Assembly (NCBI RefSeq): GCF_963675165.1
Contig: NC_087382.1
Span: 6,682,315-6,746,314, forward strand
Direction: 5' to 3'
DNA length: 64,000 bases
DNA from: Halichondria panicea
Lineage: Eukaryota > Porifera > Demospongiae > Suberitida > Halichondriidae
The notes under the pieces were generated by a model that had not been told where the DNA came from, did not search any database, and saw nothing but the letters and a program-made list of their open reading frames with translations. The position numbers and the translations under genes were made by a program. Below are positions 42,336 through 53,060 of the stretch, in pieces (positions within the stretch are counted from its first letter, which is position 1; each line of letters starts with the position of its first letter).

Positions 42336-43775
42336 CTCCCAAACGAGCCCAAGCACTTCCTCCTTATTCCCTAGACGTTTACCTAAATGAAACTAATTCC
42401 ATAACTAAAAATAACAAGGGCTAAGCTATATTACCAATGCAGTGTCACTGTCTACTTTTTTCGTATCGATTGACAATCACGGGGGACATTATACATGTAC
42501 GCTGAACTCTCCCATCTACCCAACATTTTATGGTTGAGTCGGGGACCCCGCCTATACAAAACGAGTGGCCTGCATGGCCTGCATAGTCTATGGCCTGCTT
42601 TTGTCATAGCACTGTATACAATAGGCGACCATCCGCAAACCTGAACAAAAACCCCGGGTCAAGAGTGCTGGTCAAGAGTGGAATAGAGCGGACCTTCGGC
42701 TTGCCCCAACACAATATCTACCCCTTTTCGAAGGGGGTCTGTCTTCGATGCTTTCAGACGTAGTTAAATCAATCAATTCCAGCAGCCATCGTTTCACTGC
42801 CCAGGTGCAGTTGACTCTTTGGCCCTACGCCGCTGACTTGTTACCGTCAGGTGAGCCAGTGAACGAGCTGTCGGTAGCTCGCCAAGCCGACCCTGGGTAT
42901 TCACTTGCTTTGACCTTGGCCCGCTCTGATTTCTGCCGCCATAAACCGCCCTTGGTCGTATGACCTTAATGCCTTCTGCCATTGGGCCCCATTGGGCCTT
43001 AATATACGCAGAAAGCCTTTTCCTTGGTCGCATGACTTCTGCTTCTCTTTGCACCTTTGCCCTCTGCTATTATTATGAATTATGACTCTTGGTCGAACAT
43101 ACACCCAAAGCTTCTCTAATACACACAAAGCCCCTCCTGCCAAGTAACCTATGATACTAAGTAAGCTTGCTGCCTTCTGGATCACATTCATAAGTACTGG
43201 CAGAAGAGGAGTACCCACCTGCTATTGGTCCTAGTTCTATCAGCAATCAGTCTAGCATCTAGAGAGGCGGCCGTTGCTATTTTAGTGACCAACGTCTGCA
43301 GCTGTTGCTGCTCTCGATCCGGGGTTGTAGTCGTTCCTGCTGCCACAGTGGTCACTGTCGCCGTAGTTGGGTCTGCCCCCCCCCCCTGCCTCCAACCAGC
43401 TCCCAAACGTCATTGAAAAATTGATGTTCAATTTTGCATTCCCGTAATTATACTTTGAAGCCAATACTTGAAGCCACGCCCATCTACTGCGCAGCCTCGT
43501 GATTGCGCAAGAGAAAGGATTCTTTTTTAGAGAACCACTTGCCAGTGCTAGCTAGTGCTCCTAAAGAGGTGCTCCTAAAGAGGAACTTCCAAGAAAAGAA
43601 AACAACACACAAGCCTCTAATGCCTCTAATGGTAAGCAAGGCATGGCTACGATTGACACTTGTTTAATAGTTCAAGGTTTGTTAATTGTTGAATTGTTAA
43701 TTGTTTTTGATAGATGTAAGACTCGATGGATCTGTATAGTGGATCAGCCTTAAAGCTTAGACCACCATGCATCCT
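42336..43775. other. Non-coding stretch, nothing firm
   Basis: Several frames are open on both strands at 42700-43460 because of local GC content, but none shows a domain. A C run sits at 43377-43387. No rRNA or tRNA similarity is convincing. Confidence 0.3.
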
Positions 43776-43779
43776 AATA

Positions 43780-44490
43780 GTTATTATGAATTCCTGGTAA
43801 TATTTGGCAGCGAACTAGAACCGGTTGGAGTTGGTAACTCATGTACTCTACTTGATGGCTTGGGAACAGGACAGGTGACGTCCCTGTCAGCCACAGGGCA
43901 GAATTCACGTATTTTGTCATACAGATACCACTGCCGCTGTGCTGCTGGAGTTATCTTATCTGCAGTCGTCAAACGTGGATCCCTGCGAATCTCTGTGATG
44001 ACGTCCGCCCTCTCTTTAGTGTACACAACACCTGGAAGGTAAAATTAATGTATACTTATATTTATTTTATGTATGTTTTTACTCCCAGCCCCTGTATCAC
44101 AGAAGATGAAAAGATGTCGATGCTGGTCATTTTCGGGCGAAGAAGGTGATCCAGTCCAGTGTGGGACAATCACATTCCCATGCTCATCACTGACCAGCTG
44201 TGCCTCATTACAATACAAATAGCTGAGCAATCCTGGTCCTCGACGCTTAAAGAGTCCGAAGCACAGCGAACTTGGTGTGACCCACTACCATGTGCCTTCC
44301 TGTGATGACCCTCCACAGCAGGTACCAGATCTGGTTGTCTGCGTGGAGGTACACACCTGCATAGTGAAATATTCTATGCAAAGTTGTTCACAGAAATTAG
44401 CCTGTGGTTCTCCAAGAAGTAGTGCAGGCAAACCTGTTTTTTTTGCGAACTTCCGAGCTGCCTGCAAAGTTTTAAACAGTTCAAGCGAGC
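43780..44490 (-). pseudogene. Decayed TE-type protein, C-terminal part (GHTKF/FGLFKRR family)
   Basis: In minus-strand frames: an aromatic-rich stretch CEQLCIEYFTMQ (near 44380), then after a frame change VVGHTKFA (near 44280), then FGLFKRRGPG (near 44240), CNEAQLVSDEHGNVIVPHWT (44207-44147), and R-Q-W-Y-L-Y-D-K-I-R-E-F-C-P (near 43920). GHTKF-x-FGLxKRR and QWYLYxxIREFCP are motifs I associate, from memory, with a widespread uncharacterised invertebrate protein family with a DDE-like fold that spreads as repeats (probably DUF7869-type). Two frameshifts. The N-terminal two-thirds are absent. Confidence 0.5.
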
Positions 44491-45530
44491 GAGATAAAGA
44501 GAGCCACTAACGTGCATCTTTTGGTAGCCAAATTACTAATTTCGTAAGGGGAGGGAATTCCCCATGCGCAACAATAAAAAAATTAATTACACAGCATCAG
44601 CATCAGGAATGCAGCTGCGGTTAGTTTGAAAAACATTAAAGTTGTTCAGTGATGTGGACAGGTCAGCAGTTGCCCTGGACTACTTCACTTCACTGGGCAC
44701 TCAGCATCAGGCTCAGAGGATTCTAGTGACGATGACATCTCAAGAGGTAGGGCAAAATCAACAAGCAACATTAGAACAGAAAATAATAATAATAACAGCA
44801 ACATTAAAATATGTGGTTTTATTGCAGTCATGGCTGGACGTCGCTGTCATCGCCTTCAATGAGGCAGGTGACTGTGGTGGGGAGCAACGGTGAGACTATA
44901 TTATCGGTGAGACTATATTATATACAGTAACTGTAAACTATAAACTATGCCGACTAGGGATCGGTGGATGTTAATGTTTGACTCCATCGGCACCTTATGA
45001 GAAATCAAAGTCAAAATTATAGTAAGCCCCAGCTCACTGCCTTCTTTGAGCATGTACAATCATCAAAAAACGAAATCTGAAATGCAAGTTTAACGAAGGT
45101 GTCCCTATACCTACATATAGAAGTACACGTTGAACCTGACAATACGTAGCACGGGATGCTGTGTACGATGCCCTCATAAGGAATGACATTACATTCAAGT
45201 GGGTCAAATGTGTCAGTGAATATACCGAATGGACCCAGAGTTTTTTTGCTAATAATATTGGATCAATTTAATGTTGAAGTACACACATTAACGCGGATGA
45301 CGCAAATTTGCGTAATTACGGAATAAGCTGGTAGCGACGCAACTATTAGCAGCCTCATAAGGATTCACTCGATTGTCATAGAGACACCGATCACTACAGG
45401 TTAGCTATCAAAAATATGCTTGTATTTTTAAGTGAAAATTGCATTCAATATTAAAATTCAAAGTGAAGATACAACACAAGTGAAGATCAACAAACACAAT
45501 AAAAATTAATTCTAATTCTACAGGACAACA
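44491..45530. other. Non-coding stretch upstream of PB-C
   Basis: No gene supported. The left terminal repeat of PB-C should lie here, but no TTAA-CCC end was identified. An ACGCAAATTTGCGT palindrome is at 45301-45314. ACTATATTATCGGTGAG-like units are duplicated near 44893-44922. Confidence 0.3.
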
Positions 45531-48115
45531 ATGACTAAGAGGCTCTTGTATACTAGAGAGGAGGTACTGGAGGATCTCCTGGATAGCAGTGACCATGGTC
45601 CTTAGACTTAGAGGACTGTGATGACCCTATGGCAGCGATGGGCGATTTCATGGACCTGTATGAAGAAGAAGACCAGCGTGAAGACCAGCATGAATACCTC
45701 CCCAATCAAGTTGAAGACTCTCGCGAGTATGTTGAAAATTAATAATGTCCTTAATTATTAATTTTACACAGGCACACTTCAACTTCACGTCCACCACTCT
45801 CACCCCCAGACATCACCCTTCTCACCCCTAGTTCTCTCACATCCCCTCTCACCACCAGACATCAACTGCTCACATCCAGCCTCTCACCCCCAGACATCAC
45901 CCTCTGCTTTTCACCAGATTTTGAACCCCCACTACCCCCACTTCCTCCAACAGCTTTGGGACAAAAAGGTGACACAAAGTACACGACTATAGTTAAATTA
46001 TAATGTAGTAACATTTACAGAGGCAGAGGCAGAGCAAGGGTGTAGGTGCAACGAGAAGGTATTAGATTGTACACTATATAAATATTAATTTGCACAGAGG
46101 CAGGAGGGGAAGAGGCAGAGCTAGAGCTATTACTACTTCTACAGGGTAAGTAAATAGTTACAGTATTACACATGTACTGTACTATATATTTGATGTGTGT
46201 GTGACCTTGGGGTACCTGTACAAGTCAACAAGCTATCATTGGGAACTGTACAAAGAAGTGCAGAGAAAAGCCAAACAGAATTGAATTGTAACAGGTATAG
46301 TGATTAGGATCAAATTGATCCTTAGGAGTGCACTGGGAACACATTGGGAACAAAAAAGCATTATCACTGGGAATACATTGGGAACAAAAAAGCACAAAGA
46401 ATTGGAGGGTGCCTACTACACATTACATTGCAAGTAAAAACAATTATCTTAAAAGTACAACCACAATTGAAGTGACCTTTGACCCTACAAAAAGGTTATA
46501 GTTGCACCATAATAACACACAACTTCTGAATGTGCATGACAATAATAGAGAGAATCTGTACCAGGACAGACTTTCCCTAGGTAATAATACTAAAGCATTG
46601 CAGGCTAGGCCTAACACATTGGCATTGGGAACAGACAATGCATTGTCAGAATTAATCTCACAGAAGCCAAAAAGTAGCCAAAAAGTACCTTTGGAATGCC
46701 TAAAACATGACCCTACACTTAATTATAACTTTACACAAGTAAGAGGTAATAATGTACATGTAGTTGCACAACATTATAATAACGGTTACTACAAAACAAT
46801 TGTAAATTTGCCGTTATCATACAATCTGACAACAGTACTCTAGAAGACTAGAAAAAAACAGTACAGCAAAGCTTAATTCACACACACATCACACACACAC
46901 ACACCACACAACGCACACACACACACACACACCTGAAACAGTTCCCCAGTTCCCCCTTTCATGACCATTCACGAGAGGCCCAGCTGTATCCATCTCAAGT
47001 TCTCCCACTGAAATAATGGTAGCCGAGACAAATCGATACGCTAGGCCACATGATAAAAGGACCCCACTCACGACTGCTGAGCTAAAGGGATTCTGCATTT
47101 TCATGGGGATCGTGAAACTCCCATCAATTGAAAATTATTGGAGGAGAGACGTGCAATTCCACTACTCACCAATTGCATCGAAGATCTCACGCGATCACTT
47201 TAGGGACATCCGACGATACCTCCATTTCACGGACAACACCACTCTCCCGACTCCAGGCACCCCAGGTAGCGATCGTTTGGCCAAAGTACGCCCCTTCAAT
47301 AAGCGCTGTTCTGCTGCATACAACTTAGGCCGTGAAGTTGCAGTAGACGAGGCAATGATAAAGTTTCAGGGTAGATCTGCACTCAAACAGTACCTCCCAA
47401 ATAAACCAGTGAATAAACCAGTGAAGAGACAGCTCCAATGGGTACTTCCACATGCTACAAGTGTATACAGGGAGAGAAGCCACACCAGAGAAGCACGAGT
47501 TGCCTCACAGCCTCGTTGAAGCACAAGCACCACCACGTCTATTTCGACAACTTTTTCACGTCTGTCAAACTGTTGGAAGACTTGGAGAAGGATGGCATTT
47601 ATGCTTGTGGTACAGCTCGCGCTGACCGCATAGGCGGCTGACAGAAAGGTAATTGTAATAATCATAATAAAAAATTATATTATTATTTACCTTTCAGAAA
47701 GACAAGGTGACAAGGTGACGGTCTCAGCTTGGAAGGACAATAGGGTTGTCCGTGTGATCTCCACAGCCTCTGACGCCACTTCGGTCACCTCTGTACAACG
47801 TACAGTCAAGGACTATAATCGCTGGTGTCGACAGAGGGGATCAGCTCAGAGGGTACTACAGATGCCCTACAAAATTCCACAAGTACATTTACTTCTTCCT
47901 AAAGGATATCTGCATTTGCATACGAACAGCTACGACAGTATTCACCCACCAACGCTCATTCCGTCACGAGTTGGCTCAAACAGACCAAGACACCCTTGAA
48001 ATCGCTAGGAATAGCTCACTTCCCTCTTCATCACCAGTTGCCAAAAACAAAAGGAAGGACACAGCATGGTTTTGCCTACAGTGCGAGAAGTGGTTTTGCC
48101 ACCCCTGACTGTTTT
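45531..48115 (+). pseudogene. piggyBac transposase (PB-C), spliced and frameshifted
   Basis: Exon 1 (45531-45726) starts MTKRLLYTREEVLEDLLDS; after a frameshift near 45600 an acidic stretch follows, and it ends before GTATGT. Exon 2 (45772-45968) is Pro/Ser-rich with P-P-L-S-P-P-D-I-T repeats and ends before GTGACA. Short acidic exons may lie at 46021-46058 and 46098-46146. The core (from about 47010) reads AETNRYARPHDKRTPLT, FMGIVKLPSIENYW, the first catalytic Asp in VAVDEAMIKFQGR, QYLPNKP and the second Asp in HHVYFDNFFTSVKLL. A 12-base duplication (ataaaccagtga) breaks the frame after QYLPNKP. After an intron-like gap (47640-47700) the region up to A-W-F-C-L-Q-C-E-K-W-F-C-H-P includes part of the cysteine-rich domain. 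Dead copy of a third piggyBac family. Confidence 0.82.
46880..46932. repeat. CA microsatellite
   Basis: ACACAC runs with CATCACAC and CACACAACG interruptions, inside the PB-C interior. Confidence 0.85.
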
Positions 48116-48783
48116 ATGCCATAGCATAAGAACATGTAACTAGTCATGTAACTAGTTGTATAAAGCGTCAACTCCTATGAGTTTTTGTTGAACATGAGTA
48201 AGTACAGTGTACATTTACTACTTTACAAGCTATCTATAAGCATACTAGCAGTTTAATACACAGCCACAGCCACAAAGCCCACAAAGCTTACCTATGAAGT
48301 GCTGTGGCATTGGCTTGTCCGTTCCAAACCAGGAGATCCCGACAGAGAATGCTAGGCAGTAAGTTAGTTAGTTGCATCTTTCTTTGCCCGAGGCGAATGC
48401 TGAACAAGATAAAAAATAATTGAATATCTAACCATGTAGACTACACTCTAAAAACAGGCTTTAATCAGGCTACTATTAAAGCACACTCTGAGGCATCTAA
48501 GTAGGTATCTAAGTATAGTACATTAGGTACGAGCTTACCTAATCCTTCGCTGTGGCTGTTCCATTGGAAACCAGGAGATCCTGACAGAGTAACTGCTGTA
48601 CCGTGGTTTGCACATCCGTTGTCCAACTCAATAACTGAATAGCCAAACCACAAATAGTACCTAATTGAATTGTGGGTGGATTGAGCAAGTGCACTCTATT
48701 TGTAGCTAGCACTAGCAATAGATACCTAGTCACTACATATACTTTCTGTGAAGCTAGCTACAGTGATCGAGTCTGTGTGACTG
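48116..48783. other. Non-coding stretch between PB-C and the second two-gene element
   Basis: ACCAGGAGATCC-(C/T)GACAGAG occurs twice (near 48330 and 48570), which suggests diverged duplicate blocks. CATGTAACTAGT is duplicated at about 48133-48158. No gene. Confidence 0.3.
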
Positions 48784-49534
48784 ATGCCACAACCCTACTC
48801 AACTGATCTCCGTTGGAGAATGGTGTGGCTCTGCCTGCATCACCATATGAGCGCTTTTGATGCAGCTAACATTCTAGAACTAAATGAATTTGAAGAGATG
48901 ACCCTTATCCAAACAAACAAATATATCAAAATCCTGGTATTTATCTTCATGAACTTCGAGATGTGGTAGCAAACACTACTGGAACTTATGTCCACTATTC
49001 GACTATTTGCAGGACTCTCAAAAGACTCGGTTTTTCTAGACATTATATTGCTCTTCAACAAAGTGAAGCAAAGAGAGCTATATATATGGCTGAGATATCA
49101 GCTTTCCAACCAGAAATGCTGCTATGGATTGATGAAACGGAGAAAGTATGGGTACAGTATAAGAGGAACACCAGCACATAACTTTGCACTAAGGGTTGGA
49201 GGTAAAAGGTATTCGGCATTCGGCAATACCAGTTATGTCAATGACTGGTATACTAGATGTCTACATATATGAAGCAGGTGTTAATGGAGATGTTTTTATT
49301 GATTTCATCAGACAAACAGTCCTTCCATTGTTAATGCCATTTAATGGCCTCAATGCTCATTCTGTTGTAATCTTAGACAACGCTTCAATACAGTACAAAA
49401 TATATATAATCAATAGTGTTGGAGCATTAGTCAAGTTCTTATCCCCTTATTCTCCTGATTTAATGCCACTCGAGGAAGTCTTTGCCGAAACTAAGCAAAA
49501 ACTGATTGATAATTACGAATTCCTAGAGTATTGA
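48784..49534 (+). pseudogene. Second two-gene-type IS630/Tc1-like transposase, decayed
   Basis: Starts MPQPYSTDLRWRMVWL, aligning with MPNPYSLDLRWRIVFL at 6279. The helix-turn-helix linker is shortened by roughly 40 residues after AANIL. Across frames it continues YVHYSTICRTLKRLGFSRHY, MAEISAF, LLWIDET (first Asp), RKYGYSIRGTPAHNF, GKRYSA, ILDVYIYEAGVNGDVFIDFI, SVVILDNASIQ (second Asp) and LSPYSPDLMPLEEVF (third acidic). At least three frameshifts; a 10-base duplication (ggtattcggc) is one cause. It is a sister of the 5308-6279 enzyme, not a recent copy of it. Confidence 0.85.
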
Positions 49535-49689
49535 TAACCCATGCGTTTAGCACAATTTCACTTCATAATTGTCCATCAAACACGCTGGTTACATTATGTA
49601 GAATCACAAATGTTAAATTTTGACAAACATTATTATTCACTTTCTCTGCCAAAATTATCATTGTTTGAGTCAATTAAACGGAGCTGATC

Positions 49690-50230
49690 CAAAATCGGTG
49701 ATTTCTGATCAAAAAACTCTAGAGAAAGAGCTCAAACAGCTGATGTAATTGCTGTAAATATTTTGAACATAACTCTGCAACCTTTCCAGGGGACATAACG
49801 CCAGTACTAGTGCTAGAAGACGTTTTGGTAGTAGGTGCCAATACATGATTTCGCCATTTCAGTAAAAACTGTTGCCATTTCATTGTCACCTGCTTTAGCC
49901 TTAGACTGTCTAGCTTTTCCTTGAAACATAGGCACAGAGGGTGGTTCGTCGATGCTGCTATGAGTACCCACATCTATCACATCTATCATTTCTGCCCAAA
50001 GAGTGTACTACTGTATAGGAGTATGTGCAGTTCCATGTTTGCCTCGAACCTTCAAAGTTTCAACTCTTTCCTGTTTTTCTTCGCTTGCAAATGACTTTGT
50101 TGACTTTGTTTTCTTACTTCTCTTTGATTTAGACACATCACCAGCTGGTACATCCCCAGGTGATGATGCTGGCGTCCATCACACCAAAGCATGGTACTGG
50201 GGGACTATTGTTTAAAGTATGTGTTTTAGT
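49690..50230 (-). pseudogene. Decayed homologue of the two-gene transposon accessory protein
   Basis: In one minus-strand frame: KSKRSKKTKSTKS then EEKQERVETLKVRGKHG (50110-50040), a stop, then YTLWAEMIDV (near 50000), GTHSSIDEPPSVPMFQGKAR (49970-49911) and, after a frame change, KVAELCSKYLQQLHQLFELF (about 49780-49720). These match, in order and spacing, K-K-R-K-T-K-S, E-N-H-G-S-K-F-T, IWAEMI, H-T-S-T-D-D-P-P-S-T-S-M-F and the SKLYKQLNELSNL tail of 4280-5227. It is convergent with the transposase at 48784-49534, as in the intact element. A GATGTGATA duplication lies inside the conserved motif. Confidence 0.72.
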
Positions 50231-50249
50231 TTTGTTATACCCCCTTTAC

Positions 50250-50602
50250 AGTTTTGAGCAAAGACAGTGCCAAGTAAAGACAAAGATCTAGATGAAAGAC
50301 ATGCAAGACATGCAGTCCCAATAGAACGAGCAAAGACAGTCCAGACCATTCATTGATGCATGAAGTATGATAATGAATTTTCTTGACAGAACAATAGCCT
50401 CAGGGCTACTAGCTACTGGGCTATACTAAGAGACAGTGTCAAGTAAAGAGACAAATAAAGACAAAGATCTAGAAGAAAGACAGTCCCAATAGTCCCAATA
50501 GAAAGAGCAAAGACAGTCCAGACAATCATTGATGCATGAAGTATGATAATGATTTCATAACAGAACAATAGCCTCAGGGCTACTAGCTACTGGGCTATAC
50601 TT
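50250..50602 (+). repeat. Two-unit tandem repeat, about 175 bp each
   Basis: AGACAGTG-C/T-CAAGTAAAG begins each unit (near 50262 and 50434), and each ends CAGGGCTACTAGCTACTGGG then CTATACT. Shared CATTGATGCATGAAGTATGA lies mid-unit. There are also smaller duplications inside (AAGACATGC twice, AGTCCCAAT twice). Confidence 0.75.
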
Positions 50603-50823
50603 TTCAACAAAGAGCTAAAAGGGACACACTGTGACATTGCATGTGTATACTGTCAGTGTATAGACAATCATTTACCCTACAATTAACAAACTAGATGTGA
50701 TAGCCAAAGACTGCTCAATTTGCCACCACCAGAATTAATGATCCTATAATTGAAAGATTGTTAATCTGTCACTGCACTATTGTGATGCTATTTTTATTAT
50801 TATACAAGTTATCAGCACTAGCT

Positions 50824-50938
50824 GTACGGATTGGAGTTATGCACTCGCCGAATTTCTTGTTTCCACGCTTTTTAAAGGTTTCCCTTGGGCCAATCCTAGC
50901 AATTTTTCACATTGCAAATGTTTTTCTAGTCGGATTCC
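50824..50938 (+). repeat. Single copy of the fold-back repeat arm
   Basis: ACGGATTGGAGTTATGCACT through TTTTTCTAGTCGGATT matches 9841-9969 most closely, and the arms at 18637-19197. Confidence 0.6.
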
Positions 50939-51116
50939 CTTTCTTTTTTATTACAGTAGTATTTAAATTTAATAGTGTATTATAAGTGACAAAGTGTGAC
51001 GCAAGCTAGTGAAAGAGTAACGTCCATGGAGTTCGACCCACCGTCTGTCTGTACTATAGGAATATAGGAATATTTGTAGTTGCTTTGCTTACCAGTTTGT
51101 ATAACTGTGATACAGA

Positions 51117-51439
51117 ATGGCAACTCCTGATCCGCCTGAAGAAACACCTCAGCGTCCAGCAAGGACCCCTGTTCCAGTCACTCCTTCTCCAACTCCAAGG
51201 CCTGTCTCTAGCTCTCCTCCCAGTGATCCTGCAGTGCAAGATATTAAAGTACTTCCTCTCTCCATCTCACTTTAACTGACACTGAACTTTAACTGACACT
51301 GAATTCTTTCCCAATGGAGACAGATTCATACGAATCTAGTTCTTCTAGTGATGAAGACTACTTGCCTCCTGCTCCCACTCCACAGCGAGGTAGAGGTAGG
51401 GGCCGTGGTGGGGGTGGTGCAGGAGGCAGAAGTGTCTAT
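51117..51439 (+). CDS. Possible first exons of a TE protein (acidic, Pro- and RG-rich)
   Basis: An ATG at 51118 gives MATPDPPEETPQRPARTPVP and more Pro/Ser to about 51250. A second piece from 51314 reads METDSYESSSSSDEDYLPPA, then P-T-P-Q-R-G-R-G-R-G-R and GGGGAGG, ending at V-Y before GTAAGT (51439). This acidic plus RG composition is like the N-terminal exon of the PB-B transposase. No catalytic exon follows before 52 kb, so it is a fragment or a deleted element. Function unassigned. Confidence 0.35.
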
Positions 51440-52160
51440 GTAAGTACTGAAGTTTTATTATTTTAATTAATAGTGTTGTTTGAACTTTCCATAATTTCCC
51501 CCATCTGCAGATATTCAATGCACCAGTGACAATAAATCAAATAAAGTAGTACTTGAATGTATATTATAACAATTCTATGTAAAACCTACTGTGAATAAAA
51601 TAATGTGAATTGTACAACAAATTAACAATGACTAGCCTCGAGACCACCCAGATTAGTATTTCAATCGTCATCACTAGCTCCTACAAGGCCTCAATACAGT
51701 GAGGCGTGTAATTACATGCCTATCTAAGTAAATTCTTAATGAAATAAATTTTTTTCCACAAACAGCTGCAAGTGAGAGTGCCAAATGAACATTAAATAGA
51801 AGATATAAATAGCAAAACATGTATATGAGTTAGTGTTTTGTTTTTCCCTTTTCAAAAGGGAGTTGTTTTGTTTCGTTTTATTCGGCCGGTTTCCAAGACA
51901 CCTTTGAGGTACGGCCTTCATCTCGTTTTTCGTTGTTTTCGAGGGATTCGCCTAGAGCCCTATACACCCCGTTCACATCACGTGTCTTTGTTATTGGGAC
52001 ACTGCAGGGGATAAACACACAGTAACATTGAATACTCACAATAGTCTTCACTCACCGTATTGACGCTCAAAAGAAATGTTTTAATGAAAAGAAATTATGG
52101 TTGCCCATTTGTTGGTTTGTTTGTTAGCTCTAAGGTCTCTTGGACCAGTGTGCTCAGAGA
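51440..52160. other. Non-coding stretch, nothing recognised
   Basis: No supported gene. TTCTTTTCATTAAAACATTT lies near the repeat block that follows. The 3' end of the Helitron may be in or near this region, but a terminal hairpin with CTRR was not identified. Confidence 0.3.
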
Positions 52161-52164
52161 CACA

Positions 52165-52455
52165 AATGGAAGGAATACTTTTAGCCACACATTCAATGAA
52201 CGGGCAGTAAACCGTTTGACATAAGTCTCCATGAACAAACAACAATGGGCAACCTACGCACAGAGTGCGTGTGAAACATTGAACAATTAAGTTCTACACT
52301 TAGAGTCAATTACTTTAAGTAATAACAGAAAGAAAAGGTGGTTACCCATATTATGTTGATGGAAGGAATACCTTTAGCCACACATTCAATGAACGGGCAG
52401 TAAACCGTTTGACGTAAGTCTCCATGTATAACAACAATGGGCAACCTAAGGGAGG
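52165..52455. repeat. Duplicated block of about 100 bp
   Basis: GGAAGGAATAC(T/C)TTTAGCCA through ACAACAATGGGCAACCTA occurs at about 52168-52257 and 52361-52450, roughly 195 bases apart. It lies just past the OTU end of the Helitron, possibly in its 3' untranslated region. Confidence 0.7.
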
Positions 52456-52482
52456 GGACGTAATTTCTACACGTAGAGTCAC

Positions 52483-53060
52483 TTACTTTGTCACAGATGT
52501 CACGACTTTGTAGTGGTCACCCGTGTGATAAATATACAAACCCTTTTTGTCCCGAGGAGGGGGGATGTTGGGGTCTATTTGCTCGGACAGTGACACAGCC
52601 AGGCATTTCCAGCCGTTCTCGAGTAGACGAACACCCTTCGCTCGAGCAGATGGGCCAGTGAAAAGATCTCCAAGTGAGTTCCCCAGGTACGTGTTTGGTC
52701 CATTTGCGTGGCCCTGACGTAGGAGATCATGTCCGGGTAACCTGCATCGATCAACCAATGTTTACCATTAAACAAATGTTGAAAATCACACATGTGCTTT
52801 ACAATGGCTCGCCTGACAGTAATGTGTTGATGTTGATAGCCGGTAATGACCACAGACATTGCCCTGAACATGCGAGGGTAAATGGGGCCGAGTCAGGGCA
52901 ATGTTTGGTCCCCCGGCGGTGACTATATTTCTGCGGTGATTAATTTTCAGCAGCAAACACGCCGATTTCTGTTCAACCTCGTCCAGAGGGTTGAAGCAGA
53001 ACGATTCACCGTAATTGCTACCACGATTCTCTGGGTCTTCAACTATATTGCAATCACCAG
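52483..53060 (-). pseudogene. Helitron OTU-like cysteine protease domain, broken
   Basis: MSVVITGYQHQHITVRRAIV follows a damaged segment where OTU domains carry the catalytic D-G-N-C-L-F-R; here the sequence reads R-A-M-S right after a short insertion, so the Cys block is disrupted. Next come MCDFQHLFNGKHWLIDAGYP, SYVRATQMDQTRTWGTHLEI and LAHLLERRVFVYSR, then frameshifts before H-T-G-D-H-Y (the His-containing end). OTU enzymes are deubiquitinases; their role in Helitrons is unclear. It lies downstream of the helicase. Confidence 0.7.

Noticed and set aside
42700-43230. Possible rRNA-like sequence (CGATGCTTTCAGACG and neighbours)
   Set aside because: A single short phrase resembles large-subunit rRNA antisense. 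The flanking bases do not follow rRNA, and both strands are merely open by composition.
46502-46843. 113-codon ORF rich in Asn inside PB-C
   Set aside because: It lies between the N-terminal exons and the core of a piggyBac transposase, in AT-rich intron-like DNA, with no domain.
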